From: Arbacia lixula
Taxonomy: Eukaryota; Echinodermata; Echinoidea; Arbacioida; Arbaciidae
Assembly: GCA_963669155.1 (NCBI GenBank)
Contig: OZ022584.1
Coordinates: 8,453,362-8,517,361, forward strand
Direction: 5' to 3'
DNA: 64,000 nt
Shown: positions 11,105 to 25,100 of the stretch, piece after piece
Layout: the number at the start of each line of letters is the position of its first letter
Numbering within the stretch: position 1 is the first letter of the stretch
Made by a program: the position numbers and the translations under genes
The notes under the pieces: generated by a model
The model's input: only the letters and a program-made list of their open reading frames with translations
Database searches by the model: none
Told to the model about the DNA's origin: nothing

Positions 11105-12980
11105 CCCTCTCTCCACCCCCCTTTCTCACTTTCTCACCCTCTCATCATCATAAATAGGTCTCATAAGTTGCATTCTTGAATTGAAGGGGCGTCTATAGAT
11201 GAATTAATTTTTGCTCAAAATACTTCCTACTTTATTCCATCACATCCCATCATTCATTCATTCAAAGTACTATTATCTCGTATTGAATCCTGCTCCAAAT
11301 TGTATCGATATTTACTACGCCCATCATGTGCGCAATGGAATTAATTTGCTTTTGTGTGAGTGAAATGTCAGTGAAATGAATTGAAATCTAACAAACTGAT
11401 TTTTTTTTCGTTTACTTCATCATATTCCTATTGTTGAAATAAAGTAGTATCTTATAAAATCAAATAAGTATTTTCCTTAACTTTATCAGGCATATAAAAC
11501 ATTTTGGTGAAATAGTGAAAGTAAAACTAGAATAGATTCAAGTAATTATCTTTTGTTCACTTGGCGACAAAATAGCACTACACTTTGATTCTCAGCACGT
11601 TTCTATATACCATTTTTCATCATACAAATTACGCAAACTGTGCGGAAGTTTATTGTGGTATAGAGTTATCTAATGTAGTATGTAAACATAATACGTGCTG
11701 AATGAAGAGGACGAAGAAGAGGGTGCAGAGCAATCAGGTATGGAGTACCGCAATAAGCTGATGAAGAAACTGAAGGCAAAGTTTATTCATTAAAAGTACA
11801 ATACATTATAAATACGTGTAATGATTTGCAGTGGTATTGAATTGTAATTCAGCAACATATTAGTTTAAAAAAAAATATGAAAGCTGTTCCAAATAAACAC
11901 AAAAACGTTATTATCATAATTGTAGACTATTCCCTCACACGTATGCGACAACCAGCAATGGTAATTGTATGTTAAGGACAGCCAGATTCAGATACCAATA
12001 TTTATTAATCACTCAGTCGATTAGATTGCAATGCTCAGAATGACATTCAATGTAAAGGGCAGCAGGTACTAAATAATATAGACAGCCCGCTCTAAAATTT
12101 GTCACAATGGTCAGATATTTGCTTTACCCAGGCCTGGATGTATCTTGAATGTGAAATTAAGTATGATGAAAAACAATTACCGTCCCTGCCAAATATTGTG
12201 GACACTGGGCTCTTACACGCATGCGCACGAGGATATATTGCTTATTGTGCAAGTGGAACGTCCTTTAATGATTACACCTGTTGTTGTTGTTGTTTTATTC
12301 ATTTAATTATAAAAATGCAAAGATATACATGAACAAATACATACATACAAAACCATTATGATAATAAGAATGAAATGAGAACTTGAAAAAGGGCCGTTTG
12401 GCCTTGTAAAGTAAGTTCTCTGGGTCAGAATGTAATAATTTTGGCAAAGTTGATATAATGTTACTCAATCAATCAATCCTAATATAAACAATACGAATAT
12501 CATGTTTCAAAGACGGAAACTAGTTAGAAAGGATATTGATTTTGCTTGACCATATTGAACGTGACAAGTATCATTGATTTAGTACGGTACACAAACTACA
12601 AATGTTACGTTAAGAAGAATTTTTCAAAGCAAAGATTTTATTTATAAATATTGCTCTGACATATCATTTATGTGTTTTGTTCATATTTACAAGTTAACTG
12701 GAAACAAACAAATCGTTGAAAAGACAGAAGTAATAAAAAAAGCATTAGCATACTGTGTTATAACGTGTTTGATGGTTGCATACTCCAGACTAATATACAT
12801 TGATACATAGCTTGAATGAACAACAAACTATTACTATAGCCATTTATATTATTATCCTGCAAAAAACAAACTATCGCGCTAATATACTACGACATCATGC
12901 GCTGTTTGTTTTCACATGTAAATGTAGACACATCTATGTAACTTGACCATATTTGGTTATGGTAGTTATAATTACAGTAC
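11105..12980. other. Intergenic stretch without recognised features
   Basis: AT-rich DNA between the NSMCE2 promoter and the 3' end of the lectin gene. The short ORFs show no family signature and no splice-linked partner. Confidence 0.5.
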
Positions 12981-13090
12981 AGGGGCATATTCATGTTTCA
13001 TGAAACCTTTCTAAGGCTACTAAAATGCATGCACCTGAATGCACTTTAGCAACCAACTAGGTTTAGTAAGGTTTTATGAATATGGTCCCA
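12981..13090. mobile_element. Small MITE (about 110 bp)
   Basis: The left end GGGGCATATTCATGTTTCAT and the right end, whose reverse complement reads GGGACCATATTCATAAAACC, form imperfect terminal inverted repeats. There is no coding capacity. It abuts a family A MITE on its right. Confidence 0.6.
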
Positions 13091-13096
13091 GGGGAA

Positions 13097-13320
13097 TAAT
13101 CCATTTTCGTAATGTATTCACAACTTTTCCCCTAGCCAACTGGTGACGCGTTATTTCATTCACCTGTATTTCGTGATAGTTTCAATGGATGGAACGCACT
13201 CTGAATATATTAGTTGTTGCTACTCGGACAAACCTCAGACAAGCTTTGGGGCTACCATCAATCACGTATTGTTTGAACAACGTGAATACAATTTGCATAC
13301 ATAACGAAAATGGTCTATTG
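13097..13320. mobile_element. MITE family A, copy 1
   Basis: The left end AATCCATTTTCGTAATGTAT and the right end (reverse complement AATAGACCATTTTCGTTATG) are inverted repeats of about 25 bp around a body of about 220 bp. The body has recurring blocks such as TTTCAATGGAT, TTAGTTGTTGCTACTCGGAC and CGTATTGTTTGAAC. Full or partial copies lie near 21.5, 21.9, 26.8, 27.3, 31.5, 32.2 and 60.8 kb. Confidence 0.8.
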
Positions 13321-14423
13321 ACGTAAGAATTATTTTTATTATCACTCATATATATATATATATAGGCCTCTTTCTCAGGACAATACAATTCTGTATTTTG
13401 TTTTCCTTCTAGGATTTGGTTTGGGGTAAATCTGAGCGCACTTTAAAAGGACTTTTTGTCATTCTTCTCAATGTACATAAGAGGGGACAAATGTTGTTAC
13501 ATTCTCATCCTTGACGCGGAATCTTCTGAGTTGGGCACCAGCGCACAGAGGTACTCACAGAGGTATAATTAGGTATCGCCTAGATTTTTGCGTCTTCGCG
13601 AGATTCGCGGCGCGGTAAATGATGGCGCTATTTTAGTTTGATTGCTCTGTCAAGTTGCGTCGCGTCTAAAGCAAGATTATTCGACGCGGAATGGGGAGGA
13701 GAATGCAGCGAAAGGGGAGAGAAGGTTCATGGGCTAGGTTGTAAAATATAAAGCTTTGTAAATACTGTACATAACTATGTGCTTTTAATCAATGAGACAA
13801 TTCTTATACTTTTATCATCAATGCCCTTGATAAGGGTGAAAGGATATTGATACAATTTCAGTGAATTTAATTACTTCTCATTTACGCGTCCACAAAGTTA
13901 GGAAGAAACCTACAATAAAGTTCTGATAAGATTTGGATGAGATTGTAATTGGCTGTCCATAAATAAACCGCTTCCTCCATTGGCTGAGGAATGCGCACTG
14001 GGTGTGGTCAAACCTTTCCTGATTTGCATTAAGAGCGTCTTAGGAGGACATTCTGGAATACCAATTTGACTTCTTCTAGGCACCTCCTAACTTGGGGAGT
14101 TTGAAGAAAACGTAGGAGAAGACTTATGACAATTTTCGAAATATCAACCTAGTCCTCAGCCCGAGTCACTGGAGGGCTGATGTATGTTTCGTTTGACAAT
14201 AATGATTTTGGATTTCTTTCGTGGTGTACCAGATGAATTATATTCAGCTGGCATGAATATTGTTCTCATCTTCGATTCGTATAATAGTCATGCTAGCTTA
14301 ATGCAATACTATTATATATGGTGTACCATTAAAGGGCATCCAATATTATATCAATATTGTACAATGAAATTTAAGCCTACGTAACAAAGGAATATATTAT
14401 GTGACTTCACGCGAGCGGTGCCT

Positions 14424-17400
14424 TTATCCTCCTTCGTGATGGAGCTGACATAATATGTCGTTGTTATTAGAGGCTCCGTAACAATCATAATCCTCGTACC
14501 ACATCCCGGCGATGAATGATTTTCCGTCATCGGGCACGAGAGACATCTTTCCACAACCGGTCCAGGTGCCATATCTAGTGGAATTTACGTCCCAGTCTGT
14601 GCAGACATAAAATAAAGAAGTATAATCCTTAGAGTACCGACCACTGTGAGTCCCATGTCAATTATAAAACGTGTTATTGCCTACAGGACTGAGAGAGTTT
14701 AGGTAAGTCGGGTCCCGATCAAGTTTCTATACCGCACGTAAAGCTGCGAACTTAGGAAAATCCCTCGTTGATCAAAATACTCATTTAAATTCAGTTTAAC
14801 ATCTTTGAGCAACTTTTATCAAAATGGGCGTAAAGAGTGATTTTCATTGCTCCAGAGCAGCTGGCATGGTTCAGCAGATCCCTGAATACATTTACTGGGA
14901 CTTTATGAAGTCGCGCAAACACCTACATTGTTCAGCTTATTGGATGTTAGTCTCACATTCAGGCTTTAAGGCTTTGGCATCACAGACTAGACCTTGTGAT
15001 TTGACATGTGTCATGTACAATGGGTATTGTTGTGGTATAAATGAATCCTCCGATACACATAAATTGTTTGTATGACATGCTTTCAAATGTGAAAATCCCA
15101 TCAAATGTTTGAATGATTACACAAATAATACTTGATGGATTTTTACCTAAACTGCTACTGTGATGTTTAATTTTTTCTCTTTCCTTTGAAAATGTCAGCT
15201 TTATTTAGTAATAATTTTTTTTCAAATATTATTTTTTTCAAAATTATCAGGAATTTTTATTACCCTGTACTAAATCTTAAAAAATGAAATTTGAATTTTC
15301 AACTCGATTGAAGCAGAAATTTGGATGCCAACATTGTTTTTTTTTGTGTGTAGAATTACCTTTTGTAACAGTTATTATTATCATTGACATCATTTGACGA
15401 AATAGTGTGTACATTTCAGCTTGAGTTGAGTTGTATCTTAAACTAACAAAAATGATTTCTCAACAGTTTCGTTAACACCTGGGAAATGCCCTTCACTTAC
15501 TGCTATAGCTTGATGTTGTTCCGTTTGCATCGCTCTCACAAGTCCATATTTGTCTTTCCTGGTTGAAGCCGCAGCCAATCCAAGCAAACTTCTTCGTGAG
15601 ATTAAAGAGCGTGAATAGATAATCGTTTTCCGCCTGACTTTCAGGCAGTAAAAGGCTTGCTTGACTCATTCGTAGTCCTTCTAAGTCGAAGACAAAGTCG
15701 CTACACGCTTGTTTTGCATCATCCCAATAGGTTGGTCCCTCAGCCAAACGTATATAGCATTTGTTGTTATAAAATATCCATTCAGCGGGACAAAGCCCTG
15801 TGGAAAAACAACCAGGAGACGCAGCATTATACACTTCGAAGTTACCTAAGACGGATACACACATACGCATACACACATACGCATATACACACACCAACAC
15901 ACCCACACACACACAGACACACAGACACACACTTCAGAAGAATGACAAGAAATGATACCCCTTTCAACTGCCGTGAAGGTGATGATCGCTCAAGCATGTC
16001 AATCAAGTACTAGTATACAAATTAGTCCTTGATCATGAGGGATCTTGTGGAATTTATTAGCTCCCGAGGTGAAGTGGTTACCCTAAGGGGACCAATAGAT
16101 TAAAAAAAGAAGAATCCCGAATAAGATAAAAAAAAAAAGGACTATTTTGTATATCCTGCATTTATATATTCGTTGTTCATTGATTGGACCTTTATCAGGG
16201 AACCTGTGGTAGTGTCCATGCTCTTACCTTTACAATGTTAGATAGAAATACGGGAAAACCATTCACTTATTTTTGAGCAAAGGAAATATTCAAGTTGCGC
16301 CTTCAGGATCGCTGAAGGATGCCCTGCTCGGGTTTCCCGCCCCCACTTTACACATTACCGACACCTGTAGGGCATTTCATGAAAATTGTCAGCACTAACT
16401 AAATAGTCAGTGCTGACAATTTCAGTGAAATCCTCGGTTTTGATTGGCTGAGAGGCACGAGCCTCTGAATGTTACTATGGTAACTGTCGGAGAAAGACAA
16501 CTTGTCAGTGCTGACAACTTTCATGAAATGCCCCCTCGATGTTTTAAGGCCACTGCTACGATTCGCCAGTCGTAAGGGCCTTACGATTGGCCATGTGACG
16601 TCACCTATTTGCACAAATAGAGTGACCGGTTCGGTCGCAGAGTTGTACGACTGATCGGATTGTGTCGTCTGTGGTGCGTAGCCTTTATGCGCAATGAATT
16701 ATCTAATATACGGCATAATAGGCGGGTTGGAATAAGATATGGAAGGAGGCGCAACTCCAGAGGCGATATGCAACACAGGACGAGTTACAATTGAGTTGTG
16801 TAACGGTACATTGGTTATTTGGGGCTCGTTCCATTTTGTCTAATTCTCATTTGGTTTAATACACATTTCGTGTACAATCACAAGCTGATATGGAAGTGAA
16901 CGTGTTATACACACTGCCATTTTTTTTTTCAGATAACCTTTTTCCTTGTATGGCTTGCTCATGTTCTCGTTCAAATGTTTGTTAATACCGTTTCAATTAT
17001 AAACGCTGACTTAATAAAGTACTGACTGTTGATAATGTGCTGTGCACTGCGTTGTCCCTGGTGAGTAGGCATATATCCACCTTGATATTTAGTCTTCTCA
17101 AACTTCGTCTTCTTCCATTATATGGGTCTCATCCACATTTCGTCTCCTCGTAGAAGTTAAAATGTATGAGTTGGGTTTGGGTAAGGGGTACCGATCAATG
17201 CTGGAGCTTATGACTACGATCCGGAATATGATTAGGATTGTGACGTATGGTTTTGGTTAAGTTTCCCCAATCTTTAAATGGAGTTACACAGTTTTACTTG
17301 CACATGAAATGGGAATAAGACTAAATCGATATAAAACCGTCACCGAATTAGATGACGACTATGATGAAAAAAGACACCCTTTGTTTAACACTCCACGAAA

Positions 17401-19108
17401 TAAATTCCGCCTGAGTGATATCGACATATAGATGGTCTTTATTAAAAAAAACGTTTGACTGCATTTCATTTGAGCTGATATTAAACAAAGCGAGAACCTA
17501 AATTAATACCACTTTACGTTGTTTTGTACGTGATGAAAATACATACATCATGCACTGTGTGTACAAATGAGTCGGTGCGTTTCAACACATTAAGGCAGTT
17601 ATTATGAGCTTTTCATCAATCGTGGAGCAGCATTTTATTCGCACCTTCTGACTCCATTTACACTAATCATATTTTGCCTATTGAACTCAAACAACGGAGA
17701 AATGTGTTCACAAAAACTCGCCGAATGTACATATGAATGCGATAATGATAATTGTAATAACAATATTTATTGAAATGGTACATCACGGGTCAATGATTTT
17801 CCCTCTTCGTCTCTAACCTATGAGATGTTTTTTTTTATTTGTTGTGTATTTATGGAAATATTTGACAATTGCACATTTTGTTCAATATATTTGTTTTTCA
17901 ACTTGCGCTCGTACTTCCTTAATTTTAACGTCGATCGCTGAAAGTTTCCCGTCATATTTTTATTCCACTCTAAAACACATGATCGAGACGCAATACTAGT
18001 GAAATGGCGGCACTGTTACAGTACTCATCGGATTGACGGAGATATCTTATATTGTCGGCAGAGCTGGTTTCAACGCTCAGTGATGCGAATGTGCGATGTT
18101 TTACCGAGCGATATTCGAAGCGCAATTTCTCCGAAAGTTTCTTGCTAATCTTCAATCCAGAAATACATGCAGTTTTTTAGAGAGCACAAGTTTGTTGATC
18201 TGATTGAAATTTCAGTATTTTACTTGGTCATCTTAGTACGAATATATTCAGAAGAAAGCAAGGTGGCAGGTTTGAAGCGTAATGATGCAGTTTTGATAAT
18301 ATAATATATGATTTATCGCATCGAAAGCTTTTGAATGGTTTTGATTTTTTTTAATGGCATATGCATTGTTTTCGAAAGCGTCTCCGAGTACATTTGTGAC
18401 ATCAGTTAGGGCTGTGCGTGTAGAATATTTAGTGGTGGTAAGCAACATGAAATAATTTAAGCAATAAGATATGTATCAGACGAAATGATTAGGACGTTTT
18501 ACGATTTTAATTAATGTCATTAATCACTTAATACAAACGTGTCATACCTGTCACTATTTCCATACCACCTGCACAATATGCTGTTATATATACAGATATT
18601 TTCATATTTTGAATGACAATAAATAAGGTATTCTTATCGGTAATTGCAATGGTGACTAATTATATCAAGAAAAAAAATATTTTATTCAGTCTAAACTTAT
18701 GGAAATTTGCTTTCCACCAGCACAATAAAATTACAATGCAATATAAATATAGTAATATAATAAACACATAATAATGAGTTGGAAAAAACATATCTAATTA
18801 TGGTTGGGATTCACCTGTGTAATGAACAGTTATGAAGTATTTATGTGACGTAATAATCACAGATTGAAAATCATTAGCTGCAGAACTGAGTTCATATTAT
18901 TTGTTTCTTTATTTTTCTACTCCTAACACTGCCTAATATTATGAGATAGATTTACACTATTCATTCGTCAATTTCAATACATTATCATTATTATTATCAT
19001 CATTATTATAATTATTATTAGTCAAAGTATTATTCTCTTTAGTATCGTTAAAATCATTATTGATTTTAGCAGTAGTAACAGAAGTAGACATAGTTGTAGT
19101 AGTAGTAA

Positions 19109-19171
<63 letters not shown>

Positions 19172-22100
19172 GAGCATTGTTTTAGATCATAATGTTATAC
19201 TACCGTTTGACAAGTTGGATGAACGTATAAATGGAGTTGGGTACAAAGGATTGACGGAAGCGTATTCGGTTTATACGTAGGGCACGCAGCCTGATACCAG
19301 AACGATTGAATGTGTAGTATTGATTGAGTGGGTGACCTTGATCTTTCATTATGTTATCCATTTAGACAATAGTCTCTGTTCGAACAAGTCAGTAACAGAA
19401 AGCAAATCGTTCACTATTATACGTTTTGCCGCCCGTCTTACTCGATCTATGCGAATTCGATTTTCTTGCATCACGTTTCCATAGTAGCACACTAGTTCGG
19501 ATTGCCTTGTCGACATGAAGATTTTCCATCATCATCAGAAAGTACAATCTTTGATTCCCTTTTTTGCTAACGCCACGTGTATTCTCTTTCCAGTTAAGAG
19601 TGTTGCCAACAGCACTACCCAGATACTTGAACTCGTTCACCCGTTCAACCTCCTTGTCATGCAAAATGAGCGGTTCGTGTTGTAAGCTCTGTCGAAAATC
19701 GAAGACTTCTTCTGTTGTTTCCGATGCATTAAGGTAAAGGTAATGTGAATACACCAGTTCGTAGTTAGCTCTGGAGCAAGTTTGGTCACTATGACCTTTC
19801 CCTTTTTCATTAGGATAAGCAGTTGATTAATATATCATTTCAAAAGGAGATGTTACGTAATGTGCTTACCCGACATAGCAATTGGAGATATTCAACCTCT
19901 AATAAAGGAACCATCTCAAAACAGGTGACAAGAATAGTAGGCTACGGTCTGTGAACAATTGGGAAAGTTTCTATTACATTGTTTATTGTAAACTAATTGT
20001 TGTCGTTTGGACTGTTGTCAAATACCCCATGATTGAACACCTTGGTGTTCTTTTATAAATTGGATAACAAGCATATTCTAAAATAACTTATTAATGATGA
20101 TGCTTATCTCAGTGATTTAAAAACCAACAAGCTGGTTTGGTCACTATGACCTTCATCTGCTCATGCGCAAATTGTAATTACGAACTGGCTTATTGCACCA
20201 CTCCGTGAAAGCCGTAACAGTTGATAAATATGCATGTGTTTTTTCCTCTGCGAAAAGACCCGTCATCCATATATTTGATGATAGTACATATTTCATTATT
20301 ACTTTAACTCTGCTAGTATAGAGGGAGAATAGGGCGGAAGATAATACACCCCCCCCCCCCAGGAGCCCCTAAACTAATTACGAAGGTTTCAGATTTAAAG
20401 TCGCCAAATCTCACTGGTTGTAGTCTTTCTGACAGAATGGTATGAATACATATCTCAGCTATAGGTTAAACATTCATTTTTAAGAGTTAAGTGGCAAGTA
20501 GGTGTATGTAATAATAGTGTATTAAATACACTAGAAAATCGACGAAGAGTGCTCTGACAAAGTTACCACTAACACTGAGTTATTTACCCCTCTGTTGGTG
20601 CGGTCTATATTACACATTGTTCAAATGTTCACAATTTATCGACAGATCAAAACGTATTCGACTCGGCACAGACTTTTCTGATGTCACTTAGGGGTGTGCG
20701 TTTTTTCAATTTTTCGTCAAAATGAGACTTTATTGCGGCAAGCAAATGTGAAATTCGTTTTTAGAGGATAATTTTACATAGATTAGGGGAACTTATTTTT
20801 CTAATGTAGTAACCCTTTAATGATCTAATCCACTTTCTCGTTAGAATTGCCTGCATTTCACTCCTCAGTGAGTTCCACGCGGTCCGGGCTAATGGATAAG
20901 TTTGATTATCTATAGTTGAGTAACTATATTTCGATTGATATTAGCTCATAAGTACTATAGCTTAAGAGCATAACGTATAATAAAGACCGTAACACCGCAG
21001 GGTTCGATTAATTTGTAAAACAATGCATCGTTGTGTTCACGATAGACTTTCCAACAATGGCATGCTATGTTTAATCAACTGATTATTGCGTATGTATTGG
21101 GAAGAAAAGGAGAAAGAGAGTGTTCATCCAATCCCCGACCGAGATAGTTATATGCACAAAGACAACGCCGTAAATTTGCCCCAAATACATGTACATGTAT
21201 GTATACATGTTATACTAAGCTGTGAGCGTATCGTGACAGACATCGTTTATACACTATGAAGACGGTCTTTTGTTACGCGGACAAAAAAGAAGAAGATCAT
21301 GCCAATAGTGACAGTAATACACACAGGCACATGGTACACACAGAATCATGACCATATGTACATTATTTAGAAGTACATGCTGAAATAAATGTGCACATTA
21401 TCGATGATTGAATACATTGTGTTGAAGGACAATGTACGGTGGGTATTAGAATGTTGTTATTTAAGTGTTACATAAATGCCACCGTGCAGGGCTATTGGAA
21501 TTAAACTTTTTCGCAATGTATTCACAACTTTATCCCGAACTGCGTAGTAACACGCTATGATATTCACCTGTATCTTGTGATTTAGTTCCAATTGGTGGAA
21601 TGCACTATTAGTTGGTGCTACTCGACAAACCTCGCACAAACATTGGGGTTACAATAAGTAACGTATTGTTCGAAAGACGTGCATACACTTTGCATACGTA
21701 ACGTACATGGTCTATCGAAGAAATGAGCGATGGCTGATTTAATATTTAACTCTCTGAAAGTTTTCTGTGTTTTACTGTACAACACTGGTGAACTGGATAC
21801 CAATAAACAGAATCGAGATGAGCTTTGTAATTATACATTTTAAGCGGTCTAGAGCTACACACCTTAGCTGGCTCTTATACCTTTTGTCTGGTGCATTAAC
21901 ATTTACCCAGGCCCTTGTCAATAATCCATTTTCGTACGGTATTCACAACTTTTCCCCTAAGTGCCTGGTGACGCATTATCATTATCCACCTGTATTTCGT
22001 GATTCAGTTTCAATGGATAGAACATGCTCTTTACATATCTATCACACATCTATTATTTGCTGCTACTCGGATAAAACTCGCTTTGGGGTTGTCATAGGTA

Positions 22101-25100
22101 ACGTATTGTTTGAACGACGTGAATAAAATTGCATACACAACAGAAATGGTCTATTGAAGTACCCAATATACACATGTATATATAATAGGGATGGCGCCGA
22201 AAGGGTGATGTGCTCATTACTGAGATTGCCCCAAATATTACTGTATCACTTTTATATAGACACAGAAAAATACTAAACAAGAGAGCAGATCCATGCACGG
22301 CCAGCTAATGGACGTCATAATAAGTGGTAGCTAGGTAGCGTGTTAAACAGTGCATACACCACTCTCGTCACTTTATATTGCCGGATGTTAGAAGTTCATT
22401 ACATTACACGCTGCGGTCCATTCAACTTTTGCCTGCACTTTTTGATCTATTTTGTTCTAATCACACACACAAAGCATATTGTCTGGCATGGGATGAGTTA
22501 ATGCAGGATGGTAGTACACACCTTACGTGGTACGGTCCATGCTCTGTTAAGCTCTTATATTGACAGGCTTTGAAAACCCCATTGGCTTAATAAGCCATTT
22601 CGTAATTGCCATTTGCACATGAGCAGATTATTGCTTTTAGTAAATAACCTCAGGTCAATTTCCACACTCACAGAGTAAAATGGGAATTCATTAGATAGTC
22701 GACCACATTTCAATCTATTACCATGCAAATATGGCAACAGCTATTCAGTTCTGAGAAGGTATAGTGAAAGAACATCCCACCATGTGCATCTGCTTATATT
22801 GTTGTTCTGGGCACACTGTAAAATGTCTTTACATCCATCATCTAACCAGGGATGTGTTATGGAAGGATATGAAGCAACTTTCTTCCTTTGAACCCATGTG
22901 CCAAGCCGCTGAAAAGTTATGTGTTCTCAGCAGGTGCTGTTCAGGTGTTTGAACAATTATGAATATGATTGTGTGGCAACGGCTTCTCGGAGAGGACAAA
23001 AGAGATGTACAGTCTCATTTCGCTTGTCCCGTTCTGTTAATACTTCCATGAGCATAACAGGTATCAGCAAACACAAATAAACAAGTTTTTCAAGTGAAAT
23101 ATCTCTGTTTCACGCAAACACACACAAACGCCGTTAATGATAATACACAGCTTAATATATCATTTTGAGAGTGGTTGAATCCCCCAGATGCACAAGTTGT
23201 CGGAAAGTGAAGAAATTGGCCAATTTTGTAAGTAATAAAAATAGCTTATATGTCCGATTTTTAATGATTCCTCAATACTTTTCGAAACAAAAGCAGAGTA
23301 AAGGATCTGTCATTATCTGCCGTTAACTTCCTTAAAGTTTGCAAACAAATTTGTCAAAAACAAAACGTCTACAGACAAATGGGAAATTAAAGAAATTTCT
23401 TTTCAAGTTGACATCAGCTAAATGTCGGCACGGCACATGGAACATCAAAGCATTGTCATGATTATGGAATGCTTTTGGCATTCATGAGCACGCTTTAGAA
23501 CCCATACAGATGTTTGAATATATTATGCTCGAGTTTCTACTCCTTCGTAACACCTCCCTGATCTAACACAGCTTCAAGAAAAAATCCCAATTTAGTGCAT
23601 TGTCCGACCATGGTGTAATTACGAAATGGTCTATTAATACACATCTCCATTCCGAGGGCAATGAGAGAGTTAACCCTTACATTACCGGTCCTTGAAAACC
23701 CCATTGGCCAAATACACATACTCATGCTAATGGTGATGAGGCAGTTAGCCCTTATCCCCGTGTCTTCTACGTTTGTCATGAATCATGCAACACACTCCTA
23801 CCCAACAAGACAAAGACATTCTTATCACCTTCCATGTACACGAACAGCCTTCGCGCACGATACAAAATAGTCACTGAACCAAAACTATGGAACGAACTTT
23901 CAACTGAAATATTAACTGCCCGCTCATTGTACATATTTAAACACAAACTCAAATGGTTTCTTTTATCCAGGTATACAAGCTAAATTACGGCCCCAAACAT
24001 CTTCATGTCATTGATAATCGAAGAGTACTTGTCATACTCTGACCAGGGATGTGTTATGGAAGGATATGAAACAACTTTCTTCCTTTGAACCCATGTGCCA
24101 AGCCGCTGAAAAGTTATGTGTTCTCAACAGGTGCTGTTCAGGTGTTTGAACAATTATGAATATGATTGTGTGGCAACGGCTTCTCAGAGAGAACAAAAGA
24201 AATGTACAGTCTCATTTCGCTTGTCCCGTTCTGTTAATAGCATTAATTCTTCCATGAGCATAACAGATATCAGCAAACATAAATAAACAAGTTTTTCAAG
24301 TGAAATATCTCTGTTTCACGCAAACACACACAAACGCCGTTAATGATAATACACAGCTTAATATATCATTTTGAGAGTGGTTGAATCCCCCAAATGCACA
24401 AGTTGTCGGAAAGTGAAGAAATTGGCCAATTTTGTAAGTAATACAAATAGCTTATATGTCCGATTTTTAATGATTCCTCAATACTTTTCGAAACAAAAGC
24501 AGAGTAAATGATCTGTCATTATCTGTCGTTAACTTCCTTAAAGTTTGCAAACAAATTTTTCAAAAACAAAACGTCTACAGACAAATGGGAAATTAAAGAA
24601 ATTTCTTTTCAAGTTGACATCCGCTAAATGTCGGCACGGCACATGGAACATCAAAGCATTGTCATGATTATGAAATGCTTTTGACATTCATGAGCACGCT
24701 TTAGAACCCATACAGATGTTTGAATATATTATGCTCGAGTTTCTACTCCTTCGTAACACCTCCCTGCTCTGACGTTGCGTGTCAGAGTGCATTCCTATTT
24801 TTGCTGGCATTGGCGTGTGCTATCGACGGGCCATGTACGCGCGTAATTAGAGCGGCAAAATGGTCTTCAATCTGCTTTGTAAAATGGAAAGGCCGCCACC
24901 TGAACCACAATGTGCATGATGTACACCAATGGTGCTGAGAGAAAGGGGAAAGAGACAGATGAACGATTTAGTATAACACGTGGAGGGGTAGTGGGAGGGG
25001 GTGTAAACTGTGATGAAGAGTGTCATGTGAGGAAAAGAAGGAGTATTGGTTTTGAATCCTCCTGCCCCCACACCTCTTTTTTTAGACTTCTAGCGAGAGA

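Noticed and set aside
15800-15930. Cys/Val-rich start of the minus-strand ORF over the lectin exon
   Set aside because: It is translation of a CA microsatellite upstream of a clear splice acceptor at 15798-15799.
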